A DNA stretch of 64,000 bases from Edaphosphingomonas laterariae. GTDB lineage: Bacteria > Pseudomonadota > Alphaproteobacteria > Sphingomonadales > Sphingomonadaceae. The first letter of the stretch is position 1. Each line of letters opens with the position of its first letter. The notes beneath the pieces were generated by a model that was given only the letters and a program-made list of their open reading frames with translations, was not told where the DNA came from and made no database searches. The translations under genes were made by a program, and so were the position numbers. Of the stretch, positions 28,848 through 38,051 are shown one piece after another. The DNA is taken from NCBI RefSeq assembly GCF_900188165.1, contig NZ_FZOS01000017.1, positions 20,319 to 84,318 on the forward strand, read 5' to 3'.

Positions 28848-29849
28848 TCAGGCGACGCAGATCCGGTTGCGGCCCTCGCTCTTGGCGCGATAGAGCGCCT
28901 CGTCGGCGGCCTTGAGCATGGCCGACGTATCGCGCCGGCCGCGCATGCCGGCGATTCCCGACGAAAAGGTGACGCGACCGACGGTTTCGCCGGTGCGCCG
29001 CACCGTCACCTGGCGCGCGGCAACGTCGGCGCGAATCATGTCGAGCCGGCTCATCGCCTCTTCCGGTTCGGCATCGTCGAACACGACGACGAACTCCTCG
29101 CCGCCATAACGCGCGACGAACAGGCTGTCGGAACCGACCTTGGACAGCGAGGAAGCGATGAGCTTGATCACCTGATCGCCGATCGGGTGGCCGTGGGTGT
29201 CGTTGATCCGCTTGAAATGATCGATGTCGCAGATCGCCAGCGAAAAGGTGCGGCTCTGTTCCTTGGCGGCATCATAAGCGAGCCTGAGACGGGCTTCGAG
29301 CGCGCGGCGGTTGGGCAGCCCGGTCAGCGGATCGCTGTTCGCCGTCACCGATGCCTCGGCCAGCCGGGTGCGCAGGTCGTGAATCTCCTCGGACGCCTTG
29401 CGAATCCGATCCTCGGCGGTCCAGGCGCGCTCGGTCATCAGCCGCGTTTCCGCCAGCAGATCGGCGATCACCACTTCGGCCCCCGCGCCGGTGGCGAGCG
29501 TGGTGGCGCCCGCTTCCAGCGCATCGGCGAAGCGGCGGGTAACGCCCTGCGCCTCACCGATCACGGTGGCGGCCTCGTCCGCCTTGGCGCGGGCCTGCTG
29601 GGCGAAGCGGATGATCTCGTCGGTCGCGATTGCGCGGCTGTGGAGCGCGACGAGGCTCGCCACCGCCGTCCGCGTCAGGCCGCCGTGCCGCGCGATCGCC
29701 TGATCGACGCTGGCGACCAGCGCCTCGTCGATGCCGAGCACATAGCGGCGGCAGATATCGAAGTTCGATACGGTCGGCTCGAGCTCGTTGGCGAACAGCA
29801 GTTCGCCGATTCGGTCCCACAATCCACGCGCTTCACTCATGTCCGCCAT
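28848..29849 (-). CDS. Diguanylate cyclase (GGDEF), 333 aa
   Basis: Makes c-di-GMP from two GTP. The first 170 residues are helical with no receiver, PAS or membrane segment (LWDRIGELLFANELEPTVSN, then IIRFAQQARAKADEAATV), followed by a GGDEF domain: DPLTGLPNRRALEARL, DIDHFKRINDTHGHPIGDQV, and the active motif RYGGEEFVVVFDD. It is soluble, so input must come through the helical N-terminus. ATG 29849 has GGGGAGG upstream; ATG 29840 is an alternative. Confidence 0.92.
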   Translation of the reverse strand: MADMSEARGLWDRIGELLFANELEPTVSNFDICRRYVLGIDEALVASVDQAIARHGGLTRTAVASLVALHSRAIATDEIIRFAQQARAKADEAATVIGEAQGVTRRFADALEAGATTLATGAGAEVVIADLLAETRLMTERAWTAEDRIRKASEEIHDLRTRLAEASVTANSDPLTGLPNRRALEARLRLAYDAAKEQSRTFSLAICDIDHFKRINDTHGHPIGDQVIKLIASSLSKVGSDSLFVARYGGEEFVVVFDDAEPEEAMSRLDMIRADVAARQVTVRRTGETVGRVTFSSGIAGMRGRRDTSAMLKAADEALYRAKSEGRNRICVA

Positions 29850-29950
29850 CTCGATCGTCGCCTCCCCGGGGCGAATCCCGGCGCGTGCCGCGCCCATAAC
29901 CTGCCCCCCTGTTAACCGAGAGGTCGTTTCGGGGCTGTTAATGCGCGCGA

Positions 29951-31489
29951 TCAGGCGGCGTGCTGGGAGAGCGCGCGCTGGCGCCGCCGCTGGACCGAGG
30001 AGCCAAGGCCAAGCGCCTCGCGATATTTGGCGACGGTGCGCCGCGCGATATCGAATCCGCGCGCCTTCAACAGCTCGACCAGCTTGTCGTCGGACAGGAT
30101 ATCGTCGCCCTCGCCCGCAATCAGCTTGGCGATGTGGCTTTTCACCGCTTCGGCCGACACCGCATCACCGCCATCGGCGGCCTGGATGGCGCTGGTGAAG
30201 AAATATTTGAGCTCGAACAGCCCGCGCTCGCACGACAGATATTTGTTCGATGTCACCCGGCTGACGGTCGATTCGTGCATGCCGATCGCATCGGCGACGG
30301 CCTTCAGCGTGAGCGGGCGGAGATGTTCGACACCGCGTGTGAAGAAGGCTTCCTGCTGCTTCACCAGTTCGGTGGCGACCTTCAGGATCGTGCGCTGGCG
30401 CTGATCGAGCGCCTTGACCAGCCAGTTCGCGCTGGCCAAGCAATCGGCGAGCCAGGCCTTGCCGGCCTTGTCCTGCGGGCCCGAGGCGAGTTCGACATAA
30501 TAATTGCGGTTGACGAGCACGCGCGGCAGCGTCGCCGCATTGAGCTCGATCGCCCAGCCGGCGCGGGTGCGGGCGATGAACAGATCGGGCGTCACCGCCT
30601 CGATCCGCGTACCGCCGAAACGCAGGCCCGGCTTCGGATCATAGCCGCGCAATTCGCGGATCATGTCCGCCATATCCTCTTCATCGACACCGCAGATGCG
30701 ACGCAGCTGGGGCAGCGCGCCCCGGGCGAGCAGATCGAGATTGTCGATCAGCCGGGCCATGGCGGGATCGTAGCGATCGGCCTCGCGCGCCTGCAGCGCG
30801 ATGCATTCGGCCAGCGTGCGCGCGCCGACGCCGGTGGGATCGAAGCTGTGGACGACGCCGAGAACGCGCTCGACCTGGAACAGCGGCACGCCGAGCCGTT
30901 GCGACAATTCAAGCAGCGATGCGGTGAAATAGCCGGCCTCGTCGATCAGATCGACGATCATCGCGGCAATGGCGAGATCGCCGCCCGACAGGCAGCTGCC
31001 GGCCTGGGCGAGCAGATGATCGTGGAGCGAGAGTTCGCCGGCCATGCCGGAAAAATCGGGCCCGTCCTCTGAATAGCCGCCACCCGATGCCGCCAGATCG
31101 AGGCCCAGCCCGCCATCGAGCCCGCGCGGGGCATCGGCGATGCTGTCATGCTGGAACACCTCGGCATCATAATCGACGTCGAGCGGGGCATCGGCGCCGG
31201 CATCGCCCGTTTCCATCAGCCGATCGGCCGTGGCGGGTTCGTCCGGCCCGTCACCGCCTTCGAAATCCTCGGCGAAATCGGCGGCGCCTTCGGGCCCGTC
31301 ACTGCCGCTTTCGGGGCGTTCGCCTTCGCCGGCGCCGGCTTCGAGGAGCGGGTTCTTCTCCAGCTCCTCGGTGATGAAGGCTTCGATTTCCAGATTCGAC
31401 AAAGCCAGCAGCTTGATCGCCTGCTGAAGCTGCGGCGTCATGACGAGCGATTGGCTCTGCCGCAGGTCGAGGCGAGGCCCCAGCGCCAT
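29951..31489 (-). CDS. rpoN: RNA polymerase sigma-54 factor
   Basis: 512-aa sigma factor for enhancer-dependent promoters. The Gln-rich region I (QSLVMTPQLQQAIKLLALSN) binds activators and core enzyme, and an acidic region II follows. The core-binding and HTH regions are complete (PLTLKAVADAIGMHESTVSR), and the C-terminal RpoN box RRTVAKYREAL is intact. It lies downstream of lptB on the same strand, 45 bp away, as is common in proteobacteria. Confidence 0.96.
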   Translation of the reverse strand: MALGPRLDLRQSQSLVMTPQLQQAIKLLALSNLEIEAFITEELEKNPLLEAGAGEGERPESGSDGPEGAADFAEDFEGGDGPDEPATADRLMETGDAGADAPLDVDYDAEVFQHDSIADAPRGLDGGLGLDLAASGGGYSEDGPDFSGMAGELSLHDHLLAQAGSCLSGGDLAIAAMIVDLIDEAGYFTASLLELSQRLGVPLFQVERVLGVVHSFDPTGVGARTLAECIALQAREADRYDPAMARLIDNLDLLARGALPQLRRICGVDEEDMADMIRELRGYDPKPGLRFGGTRIEAVTPDLFIARTRAGWAIELNAATLPRVLVNRNYYVELASGPQDKAGKAWLADCLASANWLVKALDQRQRTILKVATELVKQQEAFFTRGVEHLRPLTLKAVADAIGMHESTVSRVTSNKYLSCERGLFELKYFFTSAIQAADGGDAVSAEAVKSHIAKLIAGEGDDILSDDKLVELLKARGFDIARRTVAKYREALGLGSSVQRRRQRALSQHAA

Positions 31490-31534
31490 CAGCGCCGCTC
31501 GCGGATCAGCAGGGTCGCTCGCTCACGCATCATC

Positions 31535-32314
31535 TCAAAGGGCGAAGCCCTCACCCAGATAGAGCCGGCGCACATTGGCATCGGCGACCAGCGCCTCGGG
31601 GCTGCCCGAAAACAGCACCCGGCCGTCGTAGATGATGCAGGCGCGATCGACGATATCGAGCGTTTCGCGTACATTATGATCGGTAATCAGCACGCCGATG
31701 TCGCGCCGCTTCAGATCCTTCACGAGATCGCGAATATCGGCGATCGACAGCGGATCGATGCCCGCGAACGGCTCGTCCAGCAGCATGATCGACGGATCGG
31801 CGGCCAGCGCGCGGGCGATTTCCGCACGGCGCCGTTCGCCACCCGACAGCGCCATGGCGGGCGAGGTGCGGAGCCGTTCGATGTGGAATTCGCCGAGCAG
31901 CGTTTCCAGCCGCTGCGCGCGCACATCCTTGTCCGGCTCGACCATTTCCAACACGGCGAGAATATTCTGTTCGACGGTCAGGCCACGGAAGATCGAGGTT
32001 TCCTGCGGCAGATAGCCAAGCCCGAGAATCGCGCGGCGATACATGGGCAGCCGGGTGATATCCTGCCCGTCGAGCAGGATGCGGCCGGCATCGGGCTTCA
32101 CCAGCCCCATCACCGAATAGAAACAGGTCGTCTTGCCCGCGCCGTTGGGGCCCAGCAGGCCGACGACCTCGCCCCGCGCGACTTCGAGCGAAACGTCGGT
32201 CAGCACCTGCCGCTTGTCATAGGCCTTGGCGATCGAGACGATCGACAGCCCGCGCGACACGCCTTCCGCCTCGGGAAAGGCGGATGGCCGTTCGAGGGTT
32301 GCCGTGTCGTTCAT
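31535..32314 (-). CDS. lptB: LPS export ABC transporter ATP-binding protein
   Basis: 259-aa ATPase that powers transport of lipopolysaccharide from the inner membrane through LptFG. Walker A is GPNGAGKTTCFYSVMGL, the signature is LSGGERRRAEIARALAADP, Walker B is IMLLDEPFAGID, and the H-loop is ITDHNVRETLDI. Close matches to LptB through the C-terminal LYLGEGFAL. lptC and lptA, usually just upstream, are absent here; rlmN occupies that place. Confidence 0.95.
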   Translation of the reverse strand: MNDTATLERPSAFPEAEGVSRGLSIVSIAKAYDKRQVLTDVSLEVARGEVVGLLGPNGAGKTTCFYSVMGLVKPDAGRILLDGQDITRLPMYRRAILGLGYLPQETSIFRGLTVEQNILAVLEMVEPDKDVRAQRLETLLGEFHIERLRTSPAMALSGGERRRAEIARALAADPSIMLLDEPFAGIDPLSIADIRDLVKDLKRRDIGVLITDHNVRETLDIVDRACIIYDGRVLFSGSPEALVADANVRRLYLGEGFAL

Positions 32315-32354
32315 GCAGCGTCCGATCGCATGGAAATGGTTGGCAAAGCGTTAG

Positions 32355-32418
32355 GCCTGCCGAATTGGCAGGCTTTATGCATGATAACGCCCCCGGCGTC
32401 GACGCGAAAGGGGCGTTA
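32355..32418. terminator. Two stem-loops between rlmN and lptB
   Basis: A seven-pair hairpin GCCTGCC-gaatt-GGCAGGC (32355-32373) is followed by a nine-pair inverted repeat TAACGCCCC (32385-32393) with GGGGCGTTA (32410-32418), whose loop holds the self-complementary GCGTCGACGC. They sit between the rlmN stop and the lptB start and may end rlmN transcripts or attenuate lptB. Confidence 0.5.
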
Positions 32419-32441
32419 ACCATCCGGCCCGCGCCGCATGG

Positions 32442-33638
32442 TCAACCGAGCGCGGCCTGCTTTTCCTCCGCACGCCGATCCAGCTCCGCCCGGCTGATCT
32501 TTTCGGATGCCGATTTGAGCTGGCCGCAGGCGGCCATGATGTCGCGTCCGCGCGGCTGGCGGACCGGCGCGGAAATGCCGGCCTTGAAGATGATGTCCGA
32601 AAAACGCTGGATGCGTTCGTCGGTCGAACATTCATAGGGCACGCCCGGCCACGGGTTGAACGGGATCAGGTTCACCTTGGCCGGCAGCTTATATTTGCGG
32701 ATCAGGCGGACGAGCTCGCGCGCATCCTCGTCGCTGTCATTCTTGTCCTTCAGCATCACATATTCGAACGTGATGCGGCGCGCATTGTTGGCGCCGGGAT
32801 AGGCCGCACAGGCCGACAGCAGATCTTCGATGCCATATTTGCGGTTGATCGGCACGATCTCGTCGCGAATCTCCTTGGTCACCGCGTGGAGCGAGACCGC
32901 AAGATTGACGCCGATCTCCTTGCCGGCCTTCTCCATCATCGGCACCACGCCGGAGGTGGAGAGCGTGATCCGCCGCTTGGACAAAGCGAGCCCGTCGCCG
33001 TCCATCACCAGCGTCAGCGCATCACGGACATTATCGAAATTATAGAGCGGCTCGCCCATGCCCATCATCACGATGTTGGTGAGCATGCGGCCTTCCGGCT
33101 GGCTCGGCCATTCGCCGAGCGCATCGCGCGCGAGCATCACCTGGCCGACGATTTCGCCGGCGGTGAGGTTGCGCACCAGCTTCATCGTGCCGGTGTGGCA
33201 GAAACGGCAATTGAGCGTGCAGCCGACCTGGCTCGACACGCACAACGTCCCCCGATCGGCATCGGGGATGAACACCATCTCATAATCCTGGCCGTCGTCG
33301 GACCGGAGCAGCCATTTGCGGGTGCCGTCGGTCGAAACCTGCGCGGTCACCACTTCCGGCCGGCCGATGACGAAGCGTTCTTCCAGCCAGGGGTGCATCG
33401 TCTTGGCGATGTCGGTCATCGCCGTGAACCCGGTCGCGCCCCGATTATAGATCCAGTGCCACAGCTGCTTGGCGCGCAGCTTGGCCTGCTTGGGTTCCAG
33501 CCCGGCATCGGCCAGCAGCGCGCGAAGCTGGTCGCGGGTCAGGCCGATCAGGTCGACACGGCCGTCGGCGCGCGGCACGGCGGCGCGCGGCACGGGCACC
33601 GGATCGATGCCGCCGGGAATCTGCATGGGAGCGTTCAT
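32442..33638 (-). CDS. rlmN: 23S rRNA (adenine-2503-C2)-methyltransferase / dual-specificity RlmN
   Basis: 398-aa radical SAM enzyme that methylates A2503 of 23S rRNA and A37 of some tRNAs. The cluster motif is CTLNCRFC near residue 141, followed by [17 protein letters not shown] and [20 protein letters not shown]. The C-terminal catalytic Cys is in [12 protein letters not shown] 33638 ([10 protein letters not shown]) is chosen; in-frame codons at 33650 and 33626 also exist. The N-terminal accessory domain is slightly longer than in E. coli. Confidence 0.95.
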   Translation of the reverse strand: MNAPMQIPGGIDPVPVPRAAVPRADGRVDLIGLTRDQLRALLADAGLEPKQAKLRAKQLWHWIYNRGATGFTAMTDIAKTMHPWLEERFVIGRPEVVTAQVSTDGTRKWLLRSDDGQDYEMVFIPDADRGTLCVSSQVGCTLNCRFCHTGTMKLVRNLTAGEIVGQVMLARDALGEWPSQPEGRMLTNIVMMGMGEPLYNFDNVRDALTLVMDGDGLALSKRRITLSTSGVVPMMEKAGKEIGVNLAVSLHAVTKEIRDEIVPINRKYGIEDLLSACAAYPGANNARRITFEYVMLKDKNDSDEDARELVRLIRKYKLPAKVNLIPFNPWPGVPYECSTDERIQRFSDIIFKAGISAPVRQPRGRDIMAACGQLKSASEKISRAELDRRAEEKQAALG

Positions 33639-33693
33639 GGGGCGCCACATAGTCAAAGTCGGCGGATTTTGCCAGTGATCGGCCCGCGCGTCG

Positions 33694-34194
33694 CTAGCCG
33701 ATCCCCGCGCAGGCGAGCGCGGCCGCGTCGATCGCGGTGGCTGCCCCGCGCAGATTATAGTGATCGATGTGGCGCTTACCGTCCTCGCGCCGGGTTTCGA
33801 CGCGCATGCCTTCGGCCCCGCGCATCGCCGCGATGATCGCCGCATCGGCGCGCGCATCGGGCGCCCAGGCATCGGCGCCGCCGGCAACGAGCGTGAAGCG
33901 CCGGCCATCCACCGTCAGCGTGACGGGCGCCCCTTTCTGCTTCACCGTGCCCAGCCGGATATGAACCTGACCGCGCACCTCCCGCCCCGGCCAGTTGGCC
34001 ACCGAGGCGAACGGGCGCCAGCCCGGCCCGGCCCGCGCGTCGATCGCTTCCGAAATGGCGTAGCAGCGCAGCGGGCGCGCATCCTTGAACGCCGCCCAGC
34101 CGCCGAACAGGCCAAGCGGCTCGCGCGCCATGGCCGGCGCGCCCGTCAGCGTCGACGTCAACGCCAGCGCGATTCCGACGATCAGGCGCATCAT
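33694..34194 (-). CDS. Invasion-associated locus B-like secreted protein, 166 aa
   Basis: Signal peptide ([20 protein letters not shown] then AMA), followed by a domain with [40 protein letters not shown] and a C-terminal Cys in ALACAGIG. The W..F...RPLRCYA opening and the C-terminal Cys pair resemble the IalB family of periplasmic proteins. The ATG overlaps the stop of the upstream phosphatase remnant (ATGA), so the two are on one transcript. The role is unknown. Confidence 0.75.
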   Translation of the reverse strand: MMRLIVGIALALTSTLTGAPAMAREPLGLFGGWAAFKDARPLRCYAISEAIDARAGPGWRPFASVANWPGREVRGQVHIRLGTVKQKGAPVTLTVDGRRFTLVAGGADAWAPDARADAAIIAAMRGAEGMRVETRREDGKRHIDHYNLRGAATAIDAAALACAGIG

Positions 34195-34842
34195 GCCGGC
34201 GCCTGCCCGGCGCCTTCGTGAATCACCGTTTCGCGCCCTCCTGCGATCATCGCGATCGATCCCTGCGGCTGCCCCGCCGCCACCGGCGCGCGACAGGCCG
34301 AATCGACTGCCGCGCCGGTCAGCAGCCCGCGCAGCACCCGGCCCGAAAGGCCGTGCATGATCACCAGTCGATCCCCCACATCGCCCGCACGTTCGCCGAT
34401 CCACCCCCGCAATCGCCCCGCCACATCATCATACCATTCCCCGCCCGGCGCCCGCCGCACGAACAGCCCGCTCACCGGATCGATCAGGCGGCCGCCCTCC
34501 GCCCTGATGGCATCATAATAAAGGCCGCCCCAACCGCCCATGCCCATTTCGCGCAGGCGCGGATCGGTGCGCGCCGCGTGCCAATCGAGTTCGAGATGGT
34601 CGCAGATGATCGCCAGCGTCTGCAGCGCACGGCCGGTATCGGAGGCCCACAGGGCGAGCGCCGGACCGACCCCCAGCCGGTCGCGCAGCGCCCGGCCCAT
34701 CGCGTCGGCCTGCGCGACGCATGCGGGTGAGCGGCGTGTGCAACTCCTCGCCCTGCATCCGGCGGGCGGCGTTGAACACCGTTTCGCCGTGGCGCGCGAT
34801 ATAGGTGCAACCGGCGATGGCCGGCACGACCGGGCTGGTCAT
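34191..34842 (-). pseudogene. Frameshifted histidine phosphatase (phosphoglycerate-mutase-like)
   Basis: From ATG 34842 the first frame reads MTSPVVPAIAGCTYI, then the catalytic RHGETVFNAARRMQGEE and LHTPLTRM. The family continuation AQADAMGRALRDRLG, then DTGRALQTLAII and the second catalytic site VIMHGLSGRVLRG, is in another frame that stays open to 34191. A two-base deletion (or equivalent) near 34716-34722 explains the break. Neither half alone is a working enzyme: the N-terminal part has the phosphoacceptor His and the C-terminal part the second His. A sequencing error is the main alternative. Confidence 0.75.
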
Positions 34843-34976
34843 ACCGCCAAACCGGGGACTGTAACATTAAGGCAACACTCGGAATCTGGCTGCATATTGT
34901 TCATCCGGGCGACAGGTGGCGGGGTCTCTAAGGCGGGCAGCCCCTTGTTCGGGGCATGTACCTGATGGAGCTTTTT

Positions 34977-35549
34977 ATGCGTAAAGTTGCAACCGCCCTC
35001 CTCCTCGCTTCGGCCGTCGCCGCGACGCCGGCGCTGGCGCAGGATGCCGCCCCGTTCAGCGGCCCGCGCGTGGAAGGCGTGATCGGCTGGGACCGGACCC
35101 AGGCCAATGGCGGCCATGATGATGGCGTGCTGTACGGCATCGGCGCCGGCTATGACTTCCAGCGCGGCAACACCGTGTTCGGTGTCGAAACCGAACTGAC
35201 CGATTCCGACGTGAAGCAGTGCGTTGGCGCCGAAACGGCCGCCGATCCGCGCGTCTGCGCCAAGGCCGGTCGTGACATCTATGTCGGCGGCCGCGCGGGC
35301 TTCGTCGTGGGCGGCTCGACGCTGCTCTACGCCAAGGCCGGCTACACCAACGCCCGCTACAAGGCGTCGATCGACGACGGCACCGTGCGCCTGACCGACG
35401 GCAACAACCTCGACGGCATCCGCCTCGGCGCCGGCGCCGAATATGCGGTCGGCCCGAACTCGTTCGTGAAGGCGGAATATCGCTATTCGAACTACGAGCA
35501 GGGCATCGAGCGCCACCAGGCGCTGGCCGGCTTCGGCTTCCGCTTCTGA
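34977..35549 (+). CDS. Small outer-membrane beta-barrel protein, 190 aa
   Basis: Signal peptide MRKVATALLLASAVAATPAL ending AQD, then a predicted eight-stranded barrel of about 165 residues that ends in the outer-membrane signature FGFRF. Visible repeats of the strand pattern are GVIGWDRTQ, GIGAGYDFQRGNTVFGVETE, DIYVGGRAGFVVGGSTLLYA and FVKAEYRYSNYEQG. It belongs to the OmpA/Opa-like small barrel class (porin-like opacity proteins). ATG 34977 follows TGGAG at six bases. A very strong terminator follows the gene. Confidence 0.88.
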   Translation: MRKVATALLLASAVAATPALAQDAAPFSGPRVEGVIGWDRTQANGGHDDGVLYGIGAGYDFQRGNTVFGVETELTDSDVKQCVGAETAADPRVCAKAGRDIYVGGRAGFVVGGSTLLYAKAGYTNARYKASIDDGTVRLTDGNNLDGIRLGAGAEYAVGPNSFVKAEYRYSNYEQGIERHQALAGFGFRF

Positions 35550-35580
35550 TCGCCTGATCGGAAACGGGCACGCCCGACAG

Positions 35581-35612
35581 GGGCGGCGACGGACCTCCGT
35601 CGCCGCCCTTTT
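35581..35612 (+). terminator. Intrinsic terminator after first barrel gene
   Basis: Perfect 12-pair stem (arms 35581-35592 and 35597-35608, loop ACCT) followed by TTTT. It ends the transcript of the first small barrel gene. Confidence 0.88.
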
Positions 35613-35681
35613 CATATGTTGCATATTCGCATCTTGCCTGCGCAACACCCGCCCAAAATGAACGCAATTTAGCCATTTGAC

Positions 35682-35701
35682 ATGTTGCCATATCGCAACA
35701 T
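35682..35701. promoter_or_regulatory. Dyad upstream of second barrel gene
   Basis: ATGTTGC (35682-35688) and GCAACAT (35695-35701) form a perfect seven-base inverted repeat, six bases apart. A half-match ATGTTGCATATTCGC lies at 35616-35630. TTGACA at 35677-35682 could be a -35 element overlapping the dyad, so a repressor or activator site is plausible. The whole 35613-35815 gap is AT-richer than its surroundings and holds no gene. Confidence 0.5.
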
Positions 35702-35815
35702 CGCCGATTTTCCGCTGGATCGCCCCCCGCCCGCCGACTAGAGGGCCGCCGCAAGCCGCCCCCGTTCGGGGATGAGAGACAAAAGCACTCGCGGCCCGTT
35801 CATCAGGAGTTTTAC

Positions 35816-36340
35816 ATGAAGCGTTTTGTTGCCGTTGCGCTTGCCGCGACCGCCTTTGCCACGCCCGCCTTCGCGCAGGACGACGCCGCCTTCACCGGCC
35901 CACGCGTCGAAGCCATCGTGGGCTATGACAATGTCGGCGTGCCCGGCGCCAGCAACCCGGACGGCGTGCTCTATGGCGTCGGCGTCGGCTATGACTTCGA
36001 GGAAGCCGGCGGCATCTTCGGCGTCGAAGCGGAACTGACCGATTCCACCACCAAGAAGACGATCGGCGGCGCGAAGCTCGAATCCGACCGTGACATCTAT
36101 GTCGGCGCGCGCGTCGGCGACGTGGTCGGCCCCGTCCTCCTCTACGTCAAGGTCGGCTACACCAACGCCCGCATCGACGTCGACGGCGACGGTTCGAACG
36201 GCAACGGCGTCCGCGGCGGCATCGGCTTCGAATACGGCATCGGCGCGAAGGGCTATGCCAAGGCCGAATACCGTTATTCGAACTATGAAGGCGGCGTGAC
36301 CCGCAACCAGGCGGTCATGGGCTTCGGCTACCGCTTCTAA
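35816..36340 (+). CDS. Small outer-membrane beta-barrel protein, 174 aa (paralogue)
   Basis: Paralogue of the preceding barrel gene: signal peptide MKRFVAVALAATAFATPAFA, matching strands (VEAIVGYDNVG, GVGVGYDFEE, DIYVGARVGDVVGPVLLYV, YAKAEYRYSNYEGG) and a C-terminal FGYRF. It has fewer residues in the loops and lacks the Cys pair of the first copy (CVGAETAADPRVC). AGGAG lies six bases before the ATG. Its own promoter region and terminator show it is controlled apart from its neighbour. Confidence 0.88.
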   Translation: MKRFVAVALAATAFATPAFAQDDAAFTGPRVEAIVGYDNVGVPGASNPDGVLYGVGVGYDFEEAGGIFGVEAELTDSTTKKTIGGAKLESDRDIYVGARVGDVVGPVLLYVKVGYTNARIDVDGDGSNGNGVRGGIGFEYGIGAKGYAKAEYRYSNYEGGVTRNQAVMGFGYRF

Positions 36341-36377
36341 GCGGTTGCGGCCGCCGACAAGGCGGCAAAGCGATGGA

Positions 36378-36412
36378 GGAAGCCGGGGTAGCATGCCCCG
36401 GCTTCCTTTTTT
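36378..36412 (+). terminator. Intrinsic terminator after second barrel gene
   Basis: Perfect 11-pair stem GGAAGCCGGGG (36378-36388) with CCCCGGCTTCC (36396-36406), seven-base loop, then TTTTTT. A textbook rho-independent terminator ahead of dnaN. Confidence 0.92.
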
Positions 36413-36490
36413 ATGCGCCCCCCTCTGGCGGGCACCAACAGCCGCGCTATAACGCTAGTCCGTTTAGGCTGCGGGGAATCCGGGGAAGGT

Positions 36491-37603
36491 ATGAAGGCTA
36501 CAATCGAGCGGGCGACGCTGTTGAAGAGCCTGAGCCACGTCCAATCGGTGGTGGAACGGCGCAATACCATTCCCATCCTTTCGAACGTGCTGATCGAGGC
36601 GGCGGCCGAAGGCGGCCTGCGCCTGATGGCGACGGACCTTGATCTTCAGGTCGTCGAAACGATCGAAGCGGCGGTCGACGTGGCCGGCGCGACGACGGTT
36701 TCGGCGCACACGCTGTTCGAAATCGCGCGCAAGCTGCCCGAAGGTTCGCAGGTCGAACTGTCCGCCGGCGACGGCAAGATGAAGATCGTCGCGGGCCGAT
36801 CCAACTTCAACCTGCCGACGCTGCCGCGCGACGACTTTCCGGTGATCGCCGAAGGCGAGCTGCCGACCCAGTTCGAGCTGCCCGCGGCGACGCTGCGCCA
36901 GATCATCGACAAGACGCGCTTCGCGATCTCGACCGAAGAGACGCGTTATTATCTGAACGGCATCTTCCTGCATGTTTCGGATGAAGCGCAGCCGGTGCTG
37001 AAGGCGGCCGCCACCGACGGCCATCGCCTCGCCCGCGTGACGGTGGCGCGGCCCGATGGCGCGGCCGGCATGCCCGACGTGATCATCCCGCGCAAATGCG
37101 TGGCGGAGCTGCGCAAGCTGCTCGACGAGGTGGACGGCACCGTCGAACTTTCGCTGTCGCCGACCAAGATCCGCTTCGGCCTCGGCACCGCGATCCTGAC
37201 CTCCAAGCTGATCGACGGCACCTTCCCGGATTATTCGCGCGTCATCCCGACCGCGAACGACAAGCTGCTCAAGCTCGATCCCAAGAGCTTCATGCAGGGT
37301 GTCGACCGCGTCGCGACGATCGCCAGCGAGAAGACGCGCGCCGTCAAGATGACGCTCGAACGCGACAAGATCGTGCTTTCGGTCACCAGCCCGGAAAATG
37401 GCGCGGCGGCCGAAGAAGTGCCCGGCGAATATGTGTCGGACGGCTTCGATATCGGCTTCAATGCCCGTTATCTGATGGACATTCTGGGCCAGATCGAAGG
37501 CGACAGCGTCGAAGTGCATCTGGCCGATGCTGCCGCGCCGACGCTGATTCGCGAGAATGACAAGGCGCCCGCGCTCTATGTGCTGATGCCGATGCGGGTC
37601 TGA
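36491..37603 (+). CDS. dnaN: DNA polymerase III beta subunit (sliding clamp)
   Basis: 370-aa clamp that dimerises around DNA. The start MKATIERATLLKSLSHVQSV and RRNTIPILSNVLIEA are typical, and three related clamp domains follow to the C-terminal ALYVLMPMRV. ATG 36491 is preceded by GGGGAAGG; an in-frame codon at 36413 would add 26 residues that do not belong to the family. It is a single gene here, without dnaA or recF beside it. Confidence 0.96.
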   Translation: MKATIERATLLKSLSHVQSVVERRNTIPILSNVLIEAAAEGGLRLMATDLDLQVVETIEAAVDVAGATTVSAHTLFEIARKLPEGSQVELSAGDGKMKIVAGRSNFNLPTLPRDDFPVIAEGELPTQFELPAATLRQIIDKTRFAISTEETRYYLNGIFLHVSDEAQPVLKAAATDGHRLARVTVARPDGAAGMPDVIIPRKCVAELRKLLDEVDGTVELSLSPTKIRFGLGTAILTSKLIDGTFPDYSRVIPTANDKLLKLDPKSFMQGVDRVATIASEKTRAVKMTLERDKIVLSVTSPENGAAAEEVPGEYVSDGFDIGFNARYLMDILGQIEGDSVEVHLADAAAPTLIRENDKAPALYVLMPMRV

Positions 37604-37641
37604 CCCGCCGGCATCGCATGTCTTGCCGCCCGCGCGACCGG

Positions 37642-37662
37642 GCCGGGCCGAAACGGCCCGGC
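37642..37662. terminator. GC hairpin between dnaN and PilZ gene
   Basis: GCCGGGCCG-aaa-CGGCCCGGC is a nine-pair perfect stem between convergent dnaN and the PilZ-domain gene. It is followed only by GTTCATCC on the plus strand, so its termination efficiency is uncertain. Confidence 0.5.
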
Positions 37663-37666
37663 AGGT

Positions 37667-37990
37667 TCATCCTCGCGCGGTGATTCGTTCGAATATGGCG
37701 GGGTGGAGCGGCTGATCGAAGGCCGCGCCGACCATGAAATCATCCGACCAGACGACGCGGGCCGGCAGCGCCTCCAAGCCGGGCAGGCGCAGCCATACGG
37801 CCTGATCGGGCTGCAGCGTCCAGTGCCAGCGGCAACGAAACCCTTCCGGTGACAGATCGAGCACCTCGACCGTGCCGCCTTGCGCGCCGCGTTCGCGAAA
37901 GCCGCCCGAAAGCGATGTCCGCACCCGTTCGGACCGGCGCGGGCCGCGCTCATCCGTGATCAACTCGCCCTGCACTGCCCCGCCCCCCAT
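37667..37990 (-). CDS. PilZ-domain protein, 107 aa
   Basis: Single-domain cyclic-di-GMP receptor candidate. The PilZ pattern is seen as RRSERVRTSLSGGF (the RxxxR ligand arm), GGTVEVLDLSPEGFRCRW in place of the D/NxSxxG motif, then WLRLPGLEALPARVVWSDD and VGAAFDQPL. The D-L-S-x-x-G motif is intact, so ligand binding is likely. It may link the two c-di-GMP genes in the window to an output, but its partner is unknown. Confidence 0.85.
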   Translation of the reverse strand: MGGGAVQGELITDERGPRRSERVRTSLSGGFRERGAQGGTVEVLDLSPEGFRCRWHWTLQPDQAVWLRLPGLEALPARVVWSDDFMVGAAFDQPLHPAIFERITARG

Positions 37991-38051
37991 CTATGCTGAC
38001 GCCATTTTGCGACGATGCGGCCCGCCGGTCCAGCGCGATCGCGGGGCTTGA

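Noticed and set aside
29905..29950. CtrA-like pair of TTAA sites between the diguanylate cyclase and rpoN
   Set aside because: The two TTAA are about 22 bases apart instead of seven, so the spacing does not fit.
34700..34842. Programmed frameshift in the histidine phosphatase
   Set aside because: No slippery heptamer or following structure is seen, and the family is not known for recoding. A mutation or sequencing error is simpler.
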